Source of the DNA: Rhodoferax ferrireducens T118
Lineage (GTDB): Bacteria; Pseudomonadota; Gammaproteobacteria; Burkholderiales; Burkholderiaceae_C
Length of the DNA stretch: 64,000 bases
Direction of reading: 5' to 3'
Assembly: GCF_000013605.1 (NCBI RefSeq)
Contig: NC_007908.1
Span: 3,720,001 to 3,784,000 of the forward strand
The translations under genes and the position numbers were made by a program. Below, one piece after another: positions 62,263 through 64,000 of this stretch. Each line of letters begins with the position of its first letter. Positions within the stretch are counted from its first letter, which is position 1. The notes beneath the pieces are model-generated. The model did no database searches. It saw nothing but the letters and a program-made list of their open reading frames with translations, and was not told the origin of the DNA.

Positions 62263-64000
62263 GGATCACCTGGTTCAGTTGCTGACTCATGGTCTCAAAC
62301 TGGAACTGCCGGGCCAGGCCGCGCATCCCGGTGACAAAGGCGGTGCATTGCGTCTGGCTGGCCTCGATTTCGTCGAGCTTGTTCATGATGCCGCGAAAAA
62401 AACCCAGGCTCACCACCTCGCGCAAGGCATCGAGCTGCGGCCGTTCGGGATAAACCAGGGCGACTGGCAGGGGCGCAGGGGCAGGCTCTGCGACCGGTGC
62501 GGCGCTGTCCAGCCAGGTGAGCGACAAGCGCAGCGCCAGCCAGTCCAGCAGCTCGGAGTGGCGCACCGGCTTGAGGATGAAGTCTTCACTTGGCATGTCG
62601 ACGTCGTTGTCCAGCCCCTTGTCAAAAGCATTGGCCGACACGATGGCAATCTGCGCCTGGGTGCTGCCCAGTGCGCGCAGACGGCGAATGGTTTCCCAGC
62701 CGTCAATGCCGGGCATGGCCAGGTCCATGAAGATGACGTCGGGCTGATAGCCCGCTGCCAGCAGGTCCAGGCAGTCATGGCCGCTGGCGGCGGTGCGCAG
62801 CTCAAAACCGAGCGGCTGCAGCAGATTGACGAGCAGCTCGCGGTCGGCCTCTTCGTTGTCCACCACCAGCACGCGTCGGCGTGGCCCGGCATAACCGTGG
62901 CGTGGTTTGTTCGCCAAAGACCTTGGCATGTCGGCCGAGGAGCCGGACAAGCACAGGGCACCGACAGCGCCCGAGGTCACGCGCACCTCGGGCAAAAACA
63001 GTTTCACTTTAAACACCGAGCCCATGCCCGGCGTGCTGGTCACGGTGAGTTCACCACCCATCAAGTCGGTCAGCATCTTGGCGATGGTCAGCCCCAGACC
63101 GGAGCCCGATGCCGTGGCGCCCGGCGTATGGGCGCGGGTAAAGGGCTCAAAGATGCGATTGAGCTCTTGTGGGGACAGGCCCGGCCCGGTGTCTTCGATG
63201 TCAATCACGGCCATCTCGCGCGCGTAGCGGATGTCAAACGTGACCTGCCCTTTCTGGGTGAACTTGATGGCGTTGCCCAGCAGATTGATCAATATCTGAC
63301 GCACCCGCTTTTCGTCCGCCCGCACCACGGCCGGCAGGGCGGCGCCTTCAACATAACGAAAGCTCAGGCCCTTGGCCTGCGCTTCGAGCTCAAACAGGCT
63401 GGCGATGTCCTGCATCAGGGAGGCGAAGTGCATGGGGCGGGGATTGAGCGTGAGCTTGCCACTCTCGATGTGCGCGATGTCGAGTGTGCCTTCGATCAGC
63501 GAGAGCAGGTGCTCGCCGCCGCGCTTGATGACGCTGACGGCCTGCTGGCGGTGCACCGGGATGGACGGGTCCTCGCCCATCAGCTGCGCATAGCCCAGGA
63601 TGCTGTTGAGCGGCGTGCGCAGCTCGTGGCTGATGGCGCTGATGTAGCGGCTCTTGGCCTGGTTCGCCTGGTCGGCGGCATGGCGCGCCTGCTCCGCCAC
63701 GCGCCTGGCGGTTTGCAGCGCTTCGTCGGTCTGGCGGTGCGACTCGATCTCGCACATCAGCAAATGGGTCTGGCGGTTGGATTCTTCCTGCGCCACCTGG
63801 CGGCTCTTGTGCGCCAGCACCACCCACCAGGCCACCAGGCCGGCAATCACCAGCAGCGCCATATAGGCCTTGAAGAACCCCGAACGCAAAGCGGCATGCG
63901 GCGCCTGCAACTGCACGATGTCAGTCACACTCAGCGTCAAGGCGCGCAACTCCTGGTGATAGAGCAGACCGAACACACTGGCCAGCAGCGGCACGGTCAC
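62252..64000 (-). CDS. Hybrid sensor histidine kinase (5' end outside window)
   Basis: At least 582 residues; the gene runs off the right edge and its true start is not visible (position 64000 is GTG in frame but may be internal). Visible parts: a membrane segment (about fragment residues 43-63, LLVIAGLVAWWVVLAHK), coiled coil, HisKA with AISHELRTPLN (about 122-132), HATPase (LINLLGNAIKFTQ, DTGPGLSP, GSGLGLTIAK) and a receiver (VVDNEEADREL, PDVIFMDLAMPG). A ~90-residue C-terminal tail lacks a clear Hpt motif. Phosphotransfer to the adjacent regulator is likely. Confidence 0.9.
   Translation of the reverse strand: MTVPLLASVFGLLYHQELRALTLSVTDIVQLQAPHAALRSGFFKAYMALLVIAGLVAWWVVLAHKSRQVAQEESNRQTHLLMCEIESHRQTDEALQTARRVAEQARHAADQANQAKSRYISAISHELRTPLNSILGYAQLMGEDPSIPVHRQQAVSVIKRGGEHLLSLIEGTLDIAHIESGKLTLNPRPMHFASLMQDIASLFELEAQAKGLSFRYVEGAALPAVVRADEKRVRQILINLLGNAIKFTQKGQVTFDIRYAREMAVIDIEDTGPGLSPQELNRIFEPFTRAHTPGATASGSGLGLTIAKMLTDLMGGELTVTSTPGMGSVFKVKLFLPEVRVTSGAVGALCLSGSSADMPRSLANKPRHGYAGPRRRVLVVDNEEADRELLVNLLQPLGFELRTAASGHDCLDLLAAGYQPDVIFMDLAMPGIDGWETIRRLRALGSTQAQIAIVSANAFDKGLDNDVDMPSEDFILKPVRHSELLDWLALRLSLTWLDSAAPVAEPAPAPLPVALVYPERPQLDALREVVSLGFFRGIMNKLDEIEASQTQCTAFVTGMRGLARQFQFETMSQQLNQVIHEN

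Overview
The window reads as chromosomal DNA of a betaproteobacterium of the family Comamonadaceae; Rhodoferax or a close relative is the best guess. This is an inference from gene content, GC-rich codon use, a lysine/alanine/proline-repeat histone-like protein, neighbourhoods such as DUF3426-prmA-accC-accB and urtABCDE-ureD, and a dispersed intergenic repeat of a kind common in this family. No rRNA, tRNA, CRISPR array, intact transposase or prophage was recognised.

Layout. 0-7.4 kb: a histone H1-like protein, then a leftward run (zinc-ribbon membrane protein, prmA, accC, accB, a TlpA-type thioredoxin, a conserved hypothetical) and divergent mpl (murein recycling). 7.4-10.4 kb: a secreted lipase with its dedicated foldase, and an acidic conserved protein. 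10.4-14.8 kb: a compact MSHA-type pilus cluster (ATPase, platform protein, small accessory protein, major pilin). 15-22.2 kb: a membrane protein, miaB, a small exported protein, aroG behind a phenylalanine-rich leader peptide and attenuator, an outer-membrane protein and tldD. 22.2-31.2 kb: a CHASE-PAS-GGDEF-EAL protein, rodA, a two-component pair and a large lipoprotein. 31.3-38.5 kb: a YqiA-like esterase, then ureD and the urea ABC transporter urtABCDE, without urease structural genes. 38.5-42.6 kb: an accessory, partly AT-rich stretch with a solitary AAA+ ATPase, an antitoxin-like gene relic, an orphan ABC ATPase lacking a normal start codon, and an AbiEii-type toxin with an XRE antitoxin. 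42.9-47.5 kb: gamma-glutamyltransferase and a redox/stress group (PaiB-like, OsmC, AhpD-like, AraC regulator). 47.9-61 kb: a 1301-residue sensor with HD-GYP output, a small Cys-rich protein, a MoaD-like protein with a BNR-repeat protein, a YXWGXW-type exported protein, and a TonB-dependent receptor in operon with a TPR-PAS-GGDEF-EAL protein. 61.3-64 kb: a response regulator and a hybrid histidine kinase that runs off the window.

Themes. Cyclic-di-GMP turnover is prominent (three large membrane sensors), beside a type IV pilus and a TonB receptor. Urea uptake is complete but separated from urease. The most informative regulatory finding is the Phe-rich leader peptide with a terminator in front of aroG, a textbook attenuation layout. 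A dispersed repeat of about 60 bp occurs roughly ten times, in at least two or three cases inside reading frames (tldD, a response-regulator linker, probably the UrtB signal peptide). Several perfect palindromes sit in promoter regions (toxin-antitoxin operon, urtA, TonB receptor, pilin, response regulator), and a recurrent GTGCG-N4-CGCAC palindrome occurs three times between 51.9 and 54.8 kb. The best candidate for an undescribed system is the AT-rich unit at 38.6-40.2 kb, a lone AAA+ ATPase behind a hairpin-rich leader; its function is unknown.
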